Origin: Paracoccus sigandri | GTDB lineage: Bacteria; Pseudomonadota; Alphaproteobacteria; Rhodobacterales; Rhodobacteraceae | DNA length: 64,000 nucleotides | NCBI RefSeq assembly: GCF_003709565.1 | Contig: NZ_QNRC01000014.1 | Span: 1 to 64,000, forward strand | Direction: 5' to 3' | Shown: positions 42,752-51,006 of the stretch, piece by piece | Layout: every line of letters starts with the position of its first letter | Numbering within the stretch: position 1 is the first letter of the stretch | Notes under the pieces: generated by a model | Databases searched by the model: none | Seen by the model: only the letters and a program-made list of their open reading frames with translations | Told to the model about the DNA's origin: nothing | Translations under genes and position numbers: made by a program

Positions 42752-43948
42752 ATGGACATGAGCTTTTCACCCGAGGACCAGGCCTTCCGCGCCGAGGTTC
42801 GCCAGTTCCTGCGGGACCGTCTGCCCGAACGGCTGTCCGAAAAGGTCCGGCTGTTCCAGGAGCTGGGCAAGGCCGAGATCGAGGAATGGCACGCCGTCCT
42901 GAACGAAAAGGGCTGGCTGGCCGGCAACTGGCCGCGCGAATTCGGCGGCGCGGGCTGGACCGCGATCCAGCGCCACATCTTCGAGGAGGAGAGCGCGCTG
43001 GCCCATGCGCCCCGCGTCCTGCCCTTCGGCATCGCCATGCTGGGTCCGGTCTTGCAGAAATTCGGCAGCAGGCAGCAGCAGGACCGTTTCCTGCCGCGCA
43101 TCCTGAACGGGCAGGACTGGTGGTGCCAGGGCTATTCCGAACCCGGCTCGGGGTCGGACCTGGCCTCGGTCAAGACGACCGCGGTGCGCGACGGCGATCA
43201 CTACGTCGTCAACGGCCAGAAGACCTGGACCACGCTTGGCCAGCACGCCAACTGGATCTTCTGCCTGGTGCGCACCGATCCGGCGGCCAAGGCGCAGGAA
43301 GGCATCAGCTTCCTGCTGATCGACCTGACCTCGCCCGGCATCACGGTGCGGCCCATCGTCCTCCTGGACGGCAACCCCGAGGTGAACGAGGTCTTCTTCG
43401 ACGACGTGCGCGTCCCGGCCGAGAACCTGGTCGGAGAGGAGAACAAGGGCTGGACCTATGCCAAGTATCTGCTGACCCATGAACGCACCAACATCGCGGG
43501 CGTGGGTTTTGCCACCGCCGGTCTTGCGGCGCTGAAGCGGATCGCCCGCGGGCAGGTGTCGGGCGGCAGGCCGCTGATCCAGAACCCGCTGTTCGCCGCC
43601 CATGTGGCGCGGGTCGAGATCGACCTGATGGCCATGGCCACCACCAATCTGCGCATGTTGGCCCAGGCCGCGGCGGGGCAGGTGCCGGGGGCCGAAAGCT
43701 CGATGCTGAAGCTGAAGGGCACGCAGATCCGGCAGGCCATCAACGACCTGACCCGGCGGGCGGTCGGTCCCTGGGCGCTGGCCTTCCCGTCCGAGGCCCT
43801 GGAGGGCGCCAACGACGCCCTGCCGCCCGGCCCGCCCGAGGCGGCGGCCGCCACGCGCGCCTATCTGAACAACCGCAAGCTGTCGATCTATGGCGGTTCG
43901 AACGAAATCCAGCGGGGGATCATCGCGAAATCCCTGCTGGGCCTGTAA
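42752..43948 (+). CDS. Acyl-CoA dehydrogenase, large partner of a pair
   Basis: 398-aa FAD-dependent dehydrogenase that makes the 2-enoyl-CoA. Complete N-terminal, beta and C-terminal domains: GYSEPGSGSDLASVKTTAVR, DHYVVNGQKTWTTLGQHANW and IYGGSNEIQRGIIAKSLLGL. The position of the MCAD-type catalytic Glu is Gly (Y-G-G-S-N-E), so the base lies elsewhere, as in other ACAD subgroups. Followed 13 bases later by a shorter ACAD, the arrangement of heteromeric enzymes in sterol or cyclic-acid catabolism. Confidence 0.9.
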   Translation: MDMSFSPEDQAFRAEVRQFLRDRLPERLSEKVRLFQELGKAEIEEWHAVLNEKGWLAGNWPREFGGAGWTAIQRHIFEEESALAHAPRVLPFGIAMLGPVLQKFGSRQQQDRFLPRILNGQDWWCQGYSEPGSGSDLASVKTTAVRDGDHYVVNGQKTWTTLGQHANWIFCLVRTDPAAKAQEGISFLLIDLTSPGITVRPIVLLDGNPEVNEVFFDDVRVPAENLVGEENKGWTYAKYLLTHERTNIAGVGFATAGLAALKRIARGQVSGGRPLIQNPLFAAHVARVEIDLMAMATTNLRMLAQAAAGQVPGAESSMLKLKGTQIRQAINDLTRRAVGPWALAFPSEALEGANDALPPGPPEAAAATRAYLNNRKLSIYGGSNEIQRGIIAKSLLGL

Positions 43949-43961
43949 CGGAGATCGCGTC

Positions 43962-44960
43962 ATGGATTTCGGCTTCACCGAGGAACAGACCATGCTGGGC
44001 GACAGCCTGGCGCGCATGCTGGAGCGCGGCGCGGATGCCGCGGCCCTGTTCGACCTGGGCGCGGGCGCCGCGCTGATCCCCGAGGAGGCGGGCGGCTTTG
44101 GCGGCGGCGGCGCGGATATCCTGGTGGTGTTCCGCACCCTGGGCCGCGCGGGCGCGGTGACGCCGTTGCTGGACAGCGTGGTGCTGGGGGCGGGCATCCT
44201 GGCCGCAGCGGGCGAAACCGATCTGGCCCAGGCCGCGGCCGGCGGCGCGGCGCGCATCGCGGTCGCCCTGGACGAACCCGGCCAGCGCTATGACGGCGTC
44301 ATCCGGACGACTGCCGCCGATGGCCGGCTGACCGGCGAAAAGTCGGTCGTCCACGGCGCCGAGGACGCCACCCACCTGATCGTGGCGGCCACCGACGGGC
44401 TCTACCTGGTCGATGCGGGGGCCGGGGGCGTGACCCTGCGCGGCTATGGGCTGATGGATGGCGGCCGCGCGGCCGAACTGTCGCTTGCGGACGCGCCCGC
44501 CCGGCGGATCGGCGATACGGCCCTGCTGGACCGCCCGCTGGCGGGCGCGATCCTGGCGCTGTGTTCCGATGCCCTGGGGGTGATGGAAAGGGCCGTCGAC
44601 CTGACGACCGACTATCTCAGGACCCGCAAGCAGTTCGGCCGTCCCATCGGCTCGTTCCAGGCGATCCAGCACCGCATGGCCGACCTGCTGACCGAGGTCG
44701 AGCAGGCGCGGTCGGCGGTGTGGAACCTTGCCGGGCACCTGGACGGCCCGGACCGCGACCGCCACGTCGCGGCGACCAAGTCGCTGCTGGGCCGCGTCGC
44801 CCGTCAGGTGGCCGAGGAAACGATCCAGCTGCATGGCGGCATCGGCATGACCGAGGAATACGAGCTGGCCCCGCTGGCGCGACGCCTTCTGGCCGCCGAT
44901 GCGCGCTTTGGCGACAGCGACCATCACCTGGAACGCTTCATCGCGGTCAGCGCGGCATGA
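43962..44960 (+). CDS. Acyl-CoA dehydrogenase, short partner subunit
   Basis: 332 aa, shorter than typical ACADs because the N-terminal helical domain is reduced (MDFGFTEEQTMLGDSLARML then LFDLGAGAALIPEEAGGFGG). The C-terminal helical domain is intact: RTRKQFGRPIGSFQAIQHRM and AEETIQLHGGIGMTEEYELA, which contribute FAD contacts. Probably forms an alpha2-beta2 enzyme with the 42752 product. Overlaps the thioesterase gene by four bases. Confidence 0.88.
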   Translation: MDFGFTEEQTMLGDSLARMLERGADAAALFDLGAGAALIPEEAGGFGGGGADILVVFRTLGRAGAVTPLLDSVVLGAGILAAAGETDLAQAAAGGAARIAVALDEPGQRYDGVIRTTAADGRLTGEKSVVHGAEDATHLIVAATDGLYLVDAGAGGVTLRGYGLMDGGRAAELSLADAPARRIGDTALLDRPLAGAILALCSDALGVMERAVDLTTDYLRTRKQFGRPIGSFQAIQHRMADLLTEVEQARSAVWNLAGHLDGPDRDRHVAATKSLLGRVARQVAEETIQLHGGIGMTEEYELAPLARRLLAADARFGDSDHHLERFIAVSAA

Positions 44961-45385
44961 GCGACGCGCCCGGCCTGATCGTGGACGAAACCGGCACGCA
45001 GCGCCTGGTCGGCTATGTGCTGGACGTGGGCCAGCCCGACCGGAAGGCCCGCTGCCGGCTGGTCGTGGACGAGCGCCACACCAACCGCCACGGCGTGTTG
45101 CATGGCGGGATCGCCGCGATGCTGCTGGACAGCGCCTGCGGCGCCACCGCCAGCCTGACGCTGGATGACAGTGGCCGGCGGCCGTTCCTGACCATCTCGC
45201 TGAACATCGACTTCGTGGGGGCGGGCCGTCAGGGCGGCGTCACCGCGACGGGCCGCGTGGCCGGCGGCGGCCGCAGCCTGCTGTTCGTGGCGGCCGAGCT
45301 TGTCCATGACGACGGCACGCTGATCGCCACCGCCTCGGGGGTGTTCAAGCGCGTGCCCGATGGCAAGCGGGCGGAGGAAGGCTGA
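44957..45385 (+). CDS. PaaI-type hotdog-fold thioesterase
   Basis: 142-aa acyl-CoA thioesterase, probably releasing CoA from dead-end intermediates. The hotdog motif NRHGVLHGGIAAMLLDSACG contains the H-G-G and catalytic Asp positions; FLTISLNIDFVGAGRQGGVT and ELVHDDGTLIATASGVFKRV are the following strands. Overlaps both neighbours (ATGA with the dehydrogenase, TGATG with the hydratase), so it is tightly coupled. Confidence 0.87.
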   Translation: MSDAPGLIVDETGTQRLVGYVLDVGQPDRKARCRLVVDERHTNRHGVLHGGIAAMLLDSACGATASLTLDDSGRRPFLTISLNIDFVGAGRQGGVTATGRVAGGGRSLLFVAAELVHDDGTLIATASGVFKRVPDGKRAEEG

Positions 45386-46224
45386 TGTCCGACAGCCAGG
45401 GCCAGGCTCGGGTTCAGGATCGCGGCGATCACCTGCGCATCACGCTGGACAATCCCGCGCGCCGCAACGCCCTGTCGCCCTCGATGCACCCGGTCCTGCG
45501 CGAGGCCCTGGACCGGGCGGCAGCCGAGAATCGCCTGGGCGCCGTCGTGCTGACCGGGGCGCAGGGTTACTTCTGCGCGGGGGGCGATCTGAATGCCCTG
45601 GCGCAGCGGGCCGCACTGAGCCGCGATGAACGCCGCGCGCGGATCGATGAGTTGCACGCGACCATCCGCGCCATCCGTGCCTGCCCGCGTCCGGTGATCG
45701 CCGCGGTCGAAGGCGGCGCGGCGGGGGCGGGCCTGTCGATCGCCCTGGCCTGCGACCTGCTGGTCGCGGCCGAGGATGCGGTCTTTGCGGCCGCCTATGT
45801 CCGCGTGGGGCTGGTGCCGGACGGGGGGCTGACCGCCTCGCTGGCGCGCCGGGTCCCCGCATCCTTCGCGGCGCGGATGTGCCTGACGGGCGATCCGGTC
45901 GCGGCGCCCGTCCTGGCGGCGATGGGGGTCGTGACCGATCTTGCGGCACCGGGGCAGGCGATTGCCCGCGCCAGCGAACAGGCGACGCGCCTTGCCCAGG
46001 GGCCGGCCGGGGCGCAGGCCGCGATCAAGCGCCTGCTGGAGGATGCAGGCCAGGCCCGCTTCGACGACCAGCTTGACCGGGAACGGGATGCGATGGCCGA
46101 CGCCCTGGCCACGCCCGAGGCCGCGGCCGGGCTGAAGGCCCGCCTTGAGCGCAGCACGCCCGATTTCGGGCGCGGCAGGCCCCAGCCCGAGGGCCGGACC
46201 GGGAAGGAGGACACCCACCGATGA
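45385..46224 (+). CDS. Enoyl-CoA hydratase/isomerase family protein
   Basis: 279-aa crotonase. LRITLDNPARRNALSPSMHP, oxyanion segments YFCAGGDLNAL and GGAAGAGLSIALACDL. The usual catalytic Glu pair is reduced: the second-site region reads VGLVPDGGLTASLARRV, with Asp in place of the G-A-G-G-T-Q glycine, so isomerase or another crotonase reaction is possible. Overlaps thioesterase and acyl-CoA ligase genes. The operon therefore has two crotonases, which fits a substrate needing an additional hydration or isomerisation step. Confidence 0.88.
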   Translation: MSDSQGQARVQDRGDHLRITLDNPARRNALSPSMHPVLREALDRAAAENRLGAVVLTGAQGYFCAGGDLNALAQRAALSRDERRARIDELHATIRAIRACPRPVIAAVEGGAAGAGLSIALACDLLVAAEDAVFAAAYVRVGLVPDGGLTASLARRVPASFAARMCLTGDPVAAPVLAAMGVVTDLAAPGQAIARASEQATRLAQGPAGAQAAIKRLLEDAGQARFDDQLDRERDAMADALATPEAAAGLKARLERSTPDFGRGRPQPEGRTGKEDTHR

Positions 46225-47771
46225 CCACGACGCGCCTTCATCACCTGCTTGACGCTCAGCGCGCCGCGCGGCCCGACGCCACCGCGCTGATCGACCATGA
46301 CGGCACGCGCCATAGCTATGTCCGGCTTGCCGATGCGGTGGATCGGATCGCCGCCGATCTGGCCGCGCGCGGGCTTGGTCCCGGCGACCGCCTGCTGATC
46401 GTGGCCGAGAACTGCGCGGCGCTGGCCGGCCTGATCCTGGCGGCGTCCCGGCTGGACGCGATCGGGGTTCCGGTCAATGCCCGCATGACCGATCACGAGC
46501 TGCGCCGCATCGCGCAGCACACCGACGCCCGCCTGACGGTGTTTCTGTCCAATGTCTCGCCCCCGGCAGCCAGCCATGCCGGGACCGCGGGCGCGGCCCC
46601 CTGGGCCACCCCGCTTGGCGATCTGCACATCACCGGCGCGATCCCGGCCGCTACGCCCGAGCCGGTGGTCTCGGGATCCGGACAGGTCGCCGTGATCCTT
46701 TACACCACCGGATCGACCGGGACGCCCAAGGGCGTGATGCTGAGCCACGCGAACCTTCTGTTCGGCGGGCAGACATCGGCGCGGATGCGCGGGATGACGT
46801 CCGACGACCTGATCCTCGGCGTCCTGCCGATGACCCATGTCTTCGGTCTCACCTCGATGACGGTGGCGAGCCTGGCCGCCGGGGCGACCTTGCGGCTGTT
46901 TCCGCGCTTCTCGGCGGCGGCCGTGCTGGAGGCGCTGCAAGCGGGGGCCAGCGTGCTGCCCGCCGTGCCGCAGATGCATGCGCTGGTCATGGCGGAAGCT
47001 GCCGCCCGTGGCCTGGACCGCTTGCCGGCGGGACGGCTGCGCTATGTCTCCTCGGGGGCGGCGCCGCTGGACCCCGACTGGAAGCGGCGGGCCGAGGCCT
47101 TTTACGGCGTCGCGCTGCAGAACGGCTATGGCCTGACCGAGACGACGGCCGGTGTGACCCTGACCACCAATCCGCCGGGCGTGCCGGATGTCAGCGTCGG
47201 CCCCGCCCTGCCGGGGGTCGAACTGCGCCTGCGCAACGTGGGTCCCGACGGCGTGGGCGAGATCCAGACCCGAGGTCCGCATGTCATGCCCGGCTATTTC
47301 CGCAACCCCGAGGCCACGGCGGCGGCCTTCGACAGCGACGGCTTCCTGTGCACCGGCGATCTGGGCCGGATTGACGCGGCCGGAAACCTGCAGGTGGTCG
47401 GGCGGGCGCGCGAGCTGATCATCCGCGGCGGCTTCAATATCTATCCCCCCGAGGTTGAGGCGGCGCTGAACGACCATCCCCGCGTGATCCAGACCGCCGT
47501 GATCGGCCGCAAGATCGCGGGCGGCAACGAGGAGGTCCTGGCGTTCTGCCAGACCGATGATCCGACCGGGACAAGCGAGAACGACCTGCGCCAGCACGCG
47601 GCGGCCCGGCTGTCCGCCTACAAGTGCCCCTCGCGGATCATCGTGACGACCGCCCTGCCGACCTCTCCCAACGGCAAGATCCTCAAGCAGCAGCTGATCG
47701 AGACGTTCCGGGAAGAACTGGAGGACGGGAACGACCGACAGGGCTGCGCCCGATCGCCGACGGCTACCTGA
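46221..47771 (+). CDS. Acyl-CoA ligase (AMP-dependent synthetase)
   Basis: 516-aa ligase that activates the imported acid to its CoA thioester, the entry step of the pathway. Phosphate loop VILYTTGSTGTPKGVMLSHA, then NGYGLTETTAGVTLTTNPPG, CTGDLGRIDAAGNLQVVGRA and the A8 hinge RELIIRGGFNIYPPEVEAAL; the acylation lysine region is SPNGKILKQQL. Ends the degradation operon; its last eight bases overlap the end of the convergent LysR gene. Confidence 0.92.
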   Translation: MTTTRLHHLLDAQRAARPDATALIDHDGTRHSYVRLADAVDRIAADLAARGLGPGDRLLIVAENCAALAGLILAASRLDAIGVPVNARMTDHELRRIAQHTDARLTVFLSNVSPPAASHAGTAGAAPWATPLGDLHITGAIPAATPEPVVSGSGQVAVILYTTGSTGTPKGVMLSHANLLFGGQTSARMRGMTSDDLILGVLPMTHVFGLTSMTVASLAAGATLRLFPRFSAAAVLEALQAGASVLPAVPQMHALVMAEAAARGLDRLPAGRLRYVSSGAAPLDPDWKRRAEAFYGVALQNGYGLTETTAGVTLTTNPPGVPDVSVGPALPGVELRLRNVGPDGVGEIQTRGPHVMPGYFRNPEATAAAFDSDGFLCTGDLGRIDAAGNLQVVGRARELIIRGGFNIYPPEVEAALNDHPRVIQTAVIGRKIAGGNEEVLAFCQTDDPTGTSENDLRQHAAARLSAYKCPSRIIVTTALPTSPNGKILKQQLIETFREELEDGNDRQGCARSPTAT

Positions 47772-48705
47772 AGAATTCCTTCTTTGCCGAGGCGGTGTAG
47801 AGATAGGTCTGCATGTCCACGAAATTCTGCGTCAGGGAATCGACCAGGTCGGCGATCTGCCTGTTGCGCAGCCGGTGGCTGGCGAACAGCGCGTAAAGCG
47901 GCATCTCGCGCGAGGTCCAGTCGGGCAGCACCGGCACCAGAAGGCCCTGCTCGACCTCCAGCCGGGCGAAGAACTTCGGCACGAAACAGATGCCGTGGTC
48001 ATGGATGGCCGACAGCTTGATGACCCAGTAATCGTTGCTGAGCAGCTTGGAATGGGGATGCAGGCTGTATTCCTGATCGCCGTTGCGCAATTCCCACAAG
48101 GTGACGTTTTCGGCGTTGTGATAGACCAGCAGGTCATGCTGGCGCAGCTCGGTCGGGGCCTCGGGCGCGGGATGGCGGGCCAGGTAGCCGGGGCTGCAAT
48201 ACAGCCCGAAGGAAAACCGCCCCAGCAGGCGGCCGGTCATCTCGGCCACCTGCGGCATCGGCGGTTCGCCCAGATACAGCAGGCAGTCATAGCTTTCGCG
48301 CGAACTCAGCAACAGGTCCGGGCGCACCACGGTCAGGTCCAGCCGCAGGCCGGGATTGTGGCGCGCGAAATGCAGGATCAGCGGCGCGATCAGGTTCGAG
48401 GCGAATTCCCCGGTCGAGCCGATGCGCATCGTGCCCTGCGCGTTCTTCTGGCTGGTCCGGGCGCTGTCCAGCCCGCGTTCGCAGGCCCGCCGGATGGTCC
48501 GCGCATGTTCCAGGAATTCGGTCCCCGCATCCGACAGCACCAGCCGGTTGGCCGAGCGGATGAACAGCGGCGCGCCGATCTCCTCTTCCAGCCGGCGCAA
48601 CTGGTGGCTGACGGTCGCCTTGGGACGATACAGCGCCCGCGCCGCGCCGGTCAGCGACCCTTCGGCGGCGATCTGCAGGAACACGGTGATGTCTTCGAGA
48701 TTCAT
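47764..48705 (-). CDS. LysR-family transcriptional regulator
   Basis: 313 aa. N-terminal winged helix MNLEDITVFLQIAAEGSLTG then AARALYRPKATVSHQLRRLE; the C-terminal effector-binding domain begins near TMRIGSTGEFASNLIAPLIL. Divergent from the Rieske gene at 48819, with dyads at 48711-48737, so it most likely controls the oxygenase/BMP operon. ATG 48705 has no strong ribosome binding site. Its 3' end overlaps the acyl-CoA ligase gene by eight bases. Confidence 0.9.
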   Translation of the reverse strand: MNLEDITVFLQIAAEGSLTGAARALYRPKATVSHQLRRLEEEIGAPLFIRSANRLVLSDAGTEFLEHARTIRRACERGLDSARTSQKNAQGTMRIGSTGEFASNLIAPLILHFARHNPGLRLDLTVVRPDLLLSSRESYDCLLYLGEPPMPQVAEMTGRLLGRFSFGLYCSPGYLARHPAPEAPTELRQHDLLVYHNAENVTLWELRNGDQEYSLHPHSKLLSNDYWVIKLSAIHDHGICFVPKFFARLEVEQGLLVPVLPDWTSREMPLYALFASHRLRNRQIADLVDSLTQNFVDMQTYLYTASAKKEFFR

Positions 48706-48710
48706 CGGCG

Positions 48711-48737
48711 TTCAACATTCTTGAACATATGTTTCAA
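48711..48737. promoter_or_regulatory. Overlapping LysR-type dyads
   Basis: TTCAA-N5-TTGAA (48711-48725) matches the T-N11-A form of LysR sites and shares its right half with TTGAA-N7-TTCAA (48721-48737). Located six bases before the LysR start and about 80 before the divergent Rieske gene. Confidence 0.5.
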
Positions 48738-48818
48738 AATAGCTGTCTATGCACGCCGTCGCAAGCCTTCGTAAGCTGGGGACAGATTGACGCAGCCCAA
48801 GTGCAACGGAGATTGTGA

Positions 48819-49481
48819 ATGCCCCCCGATCAGTGGAACGCGGTGGCGCTGGACAGCCAGATCCGCGCCTCGTCCAGCAACCCTGTCATCGTGAACGATT
48901 ATGCCGTGGCCCTGTGGCGCAGCGCCTCGGGCCAGGTGAACGCGTGGGAGGATCGCTGCCCGCATCGCGGCATGAGGCTGAGCCTGGGTTTCGTCGAGGG
49001 CGAGCAGCTGCGCTGCATCTATCACGGCTGGGGCTATGCGCCCGACGGGCAATGCAGGCAGATCCCGGCGCATCCCGACCTGACCCCGCCGAAAACGATC
49101 TGCGCCAGGCGTCACGCGGTGGAACGCCGTTACGGGCTGATCTGGACCAATCTGGCCGACGATCCGCAGGCCGCGCTGCCCGACCTGGGCGCCGATGAGG
49201 GCTGGGTGGCGGTCCGCAGCATCTTCCTGACCGGCGGCGTCCAGGAGGCCCGCAAGGCGGTGGCGGGTGATCTGGCCGAATGGGACGGGACGGTGAGCGA
49301 TGGCGATGTCGTCACGCTGGAGATGCCCGACGGCACCCGGCTGGCGGCGGCCTTCCAGCCGGTCGACGCAGGATCGACCGGGGTGCATTTCGTCGCGCGC
49401 GGCCCGGCGGCAACGGCCGAGGGGCGGCACGGGCTGGCGCGGCAGGTGGTGCAATTGCGCAACCGCATCGAAAACAACTGA
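48819..49481 (+). CDS. Stand-alone Rieske [2Fe-2S] protein
   Basis: 220-aa electron-transfer protein. The cluster ligands are Cys47/His49 in CPHRG and Cys66/His69 in CIYHGW, spaced as in Rieske oxygenases of the VanA/PDO type (EGEQLRCIYHGWGYAPDGQC, then RYGLIWTNLADDP). But the protein ends about 110 residues later with no mononuclear iron site; its C-terminal domain (EWDGTVSDGDVVTLEMPDGT) is unfamiliar. It therefore must serve a separate catalytic subunit, most likely the Rieske-less protein encoded 16 bases downstream. Confidence 0.88.
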   Translation: MPPDQWNAVALDSQIRASSSNPVIVNDYAVALWRSASGQVNAWEDRCPHRGMRLSLGFVEGEQLRCIYHGWGYAPDGQCRQIPAHPDLTPPKTICARRHAVERRYGLIWTNLADDPQAALPDLGADEGWVAVRSIFLTGGVQEARKAVAGDLAEWDGTVSDGDVVTLEMPDGTRLAAAFQPVDAGSTGVHFVARGPAATAEGRHGLARQVVQLRNRIENN

Positions 49482-49497
49482 CACGGAGGGAAACGCC

Positions 49498-50373
49498 ATG
49501 ACCGCGACGACCGATCCGGTTGCCCGCAACGAATGGATCGCCTGCGGCTGGCTGGGCCAGATCCGGCCGGGCGCCAGCCATGACACGATGGTTCTGGGCC
49601 AGCCGATCCGCATCACCCGCAAGGCCGGGGACGGCTATCGCATCGCCGAGATCGGCGAGGACGGCGCGGAAGGGCGCGAATTGCCGGTCCAGACCCGCTA
49701 TACCTGCATCTTCACCACCCTGGGCGAACCCTCGCGGCCCTTGCCCGAGATCGCCGAATTCGACGAGCCCGACCGCATCGTCGTCGGCTGCGGCAATGTC
49801 GGCGTGAACACCAGCCCCTATCGCCTGGTCGAGAACTTTCTGGACATGGCGCATTTTTCCTTCATCCATGTCGATACGCTGGGGGCGACCGACAAGACCG
49901 AGGTGCTGGCCTATCGCACCGAACACCGCAAGGACGTGGACGAGATCTGGGCGGTGGATTGCACCTTCTTCCAGCCCGCCGCCTCGAAGGCGGTGAAGGG
50001 CGGGCAGATGACGCGCTACCAATACCGGGTGATGTCGCCCTTCAGTGTCATGCTGTACAAGAACATCAGCGAGGATTCCGACCGCAACGACGCGATCTGC
50101 GTCTTCATCCAGCCGCTGACCGAGACGCGCTGCCTGGCCTATATGCCGATGGCCATCGTCGATAACGAGAACACCGCCGCCGATATCGCCGATTTCCAGC
50201 AGTCGATCTTCCTGCAGGACCGGGTGATCCTGGAAAACCAGCGCCCGGCGCTGTTGCCGCTGGATCCGACCTATGAGCTGCCGACCCGCGCGGATGCCAG
50301 CTCGATCGCGTTCCGCCGCTGGCTGAAGGCGATGGATATCCGTTTCGGCATCTACGAAAAGCAGGCTGCCTGA
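49498..50373 (+). CDS. Rieske-less oxygenase catalytic subunit (NdmC-like)
   Basis: 291 aa. The mononuclear iron site is complete: Asn113-Asp116-His119-His124 in VENFLDMAHFSFIHVDTLG and Asp241 in FLQDRVILENQRP. The N-terminal 100 residues keep the outline of a Rieske fold (NEWIACGWLGQIRPGASHDT, LGQPIRITR) but have none of its Cys/His ligands. NdmC, the 7-methylxanthine demethylase of Pseudomonas putida CBB5, is likewise Rieske-less and uses the cluster of NdmD. Start ATG 49498 has GGAGGGAAACGCC. GST and reductase genes follow at once. Confidence 0.88.
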   Translation: MTATTDPVARNEWIACGWLGQIRPGASHDTMVLGQPIRITRKAGDGYRIAEIGEDGAEGRELPVQTRYTCIFTTLGEPSRPLPEIAEFDEPDRIVVGCGNVGVNTSPYRLVENFLDMAHFSFIHVDTLGATDKTEVLAYRTEHRKDVDEIWAVDCTFFQPAASKAVKGGQMTRYQYRVMSPFSVMLYKNISEDSDRNDAICVFIQPLTETRCLAYMPMAIVDNENTAADIADFQQSIFLQDRVILENQRPALLPLDPTYELPTRADASSIAFRRWLKAMDIRFGIYEKQAA

Positions 50374-50376
50374 CCC

Positions 50377-51006
50377 ATGACGATCACGCTTCACGACTAT
50401 TCGCTTTCGGGCAGCTGCTACAAGGTCCGGCTGATGCTGGGCTTTCTGGGGCTGGACTATGATCGCCGGCAGGTGGATTTCTATCCCGGCCGCCAGCACA
50501 AGAGGCCCGAGTTCCTGGCGATCAACCCGCTGGGACAGCTGCCGGTGCTGGAGGATGACGGGCTGGTGCTGCGCGACGCGCAGGCGATCCTGTGCCATCT
50601 GGCGAACAGATACGACGGTGGCGGGACCTGGCTGCCGCGCGATCCGGCCCGCTTCGGCCCGGTGATGATGTGGCTGATGTTCGCGGGCGGAGAGCTGATG
50701 GCGGCATCGAGCGCGCGGCTGCATGACGTGATGAGCTATGATCTGGACATCGATGCGGCGCGCAGATCGGCGCGGGCGGCCTTCCGTGTCCTGGACGATC
50801 ACCTGACCCATCGCGAGATCGACGGCGCTACCTGGATCGTGGGCGACCATCCCACCATCGCCGATCTGGCCTGTTTCCCCTATGTCGCGCTGTCGGGCGA
50901 TGGCGGCATCGGGCACGAGGAATACCCGGCGATCCGCAACTGGTTGCGCGAATTCCGCAAGCTGCCCGGCTTCCATGCCATGTCCGGCATTCCCGAGTAT
51001 GTCTGA
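50377..51006 (+). CDS. Glutathione S-transferase-like protein (NdmE-like position)
   Basis: 209 aa. N-terminal thioredoxin-like domain (ITLHDYSLSGSCYKVRLMLG, with Ser in the catalytic region; FLAINPLGQLPVLEDDGLVL cis-proline segment; RDAQAILCHLANRY glutathione gamma-Glu site) and helical C-terminal domain (WIVGDHPTIADLACFPYVAL, N-capping box). In the caffeine demethylase system the GST-like NdmE is an essential structural partner that holds NdmC and NdmD together. Placement between catalytic and reductase genes suggests the same here; ordinary GST activity is the alternative. Confidence 0.87.
   Translation: MTITLHDYSLSGSCYKVRLMLGFLGLDYDRRQVDFYPGRQHKRPEFLAINPLGQLPVLEDDGLVLRDAQAILCHLANRYDGGGTWLPRDPARFGPVMMWLMFAGGELMAASSARLHDVMSYDLDIDAARRSARAAFRVLDDHLTHREIDGATWIVGDHPTIADLACFPYVALSGDGGIGHEEYPAIRNWLREFRKLPGFHAMSGIPEYV

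Noticed and set aside
44957..46224. PaaI/PaaG-type phenylacetate pathway
   Set aside because: Thioesterase and crotonase resemble paa gene products in general, but no PaaABCDE epoxidase, PaaZ or PaaK-specific features are present.
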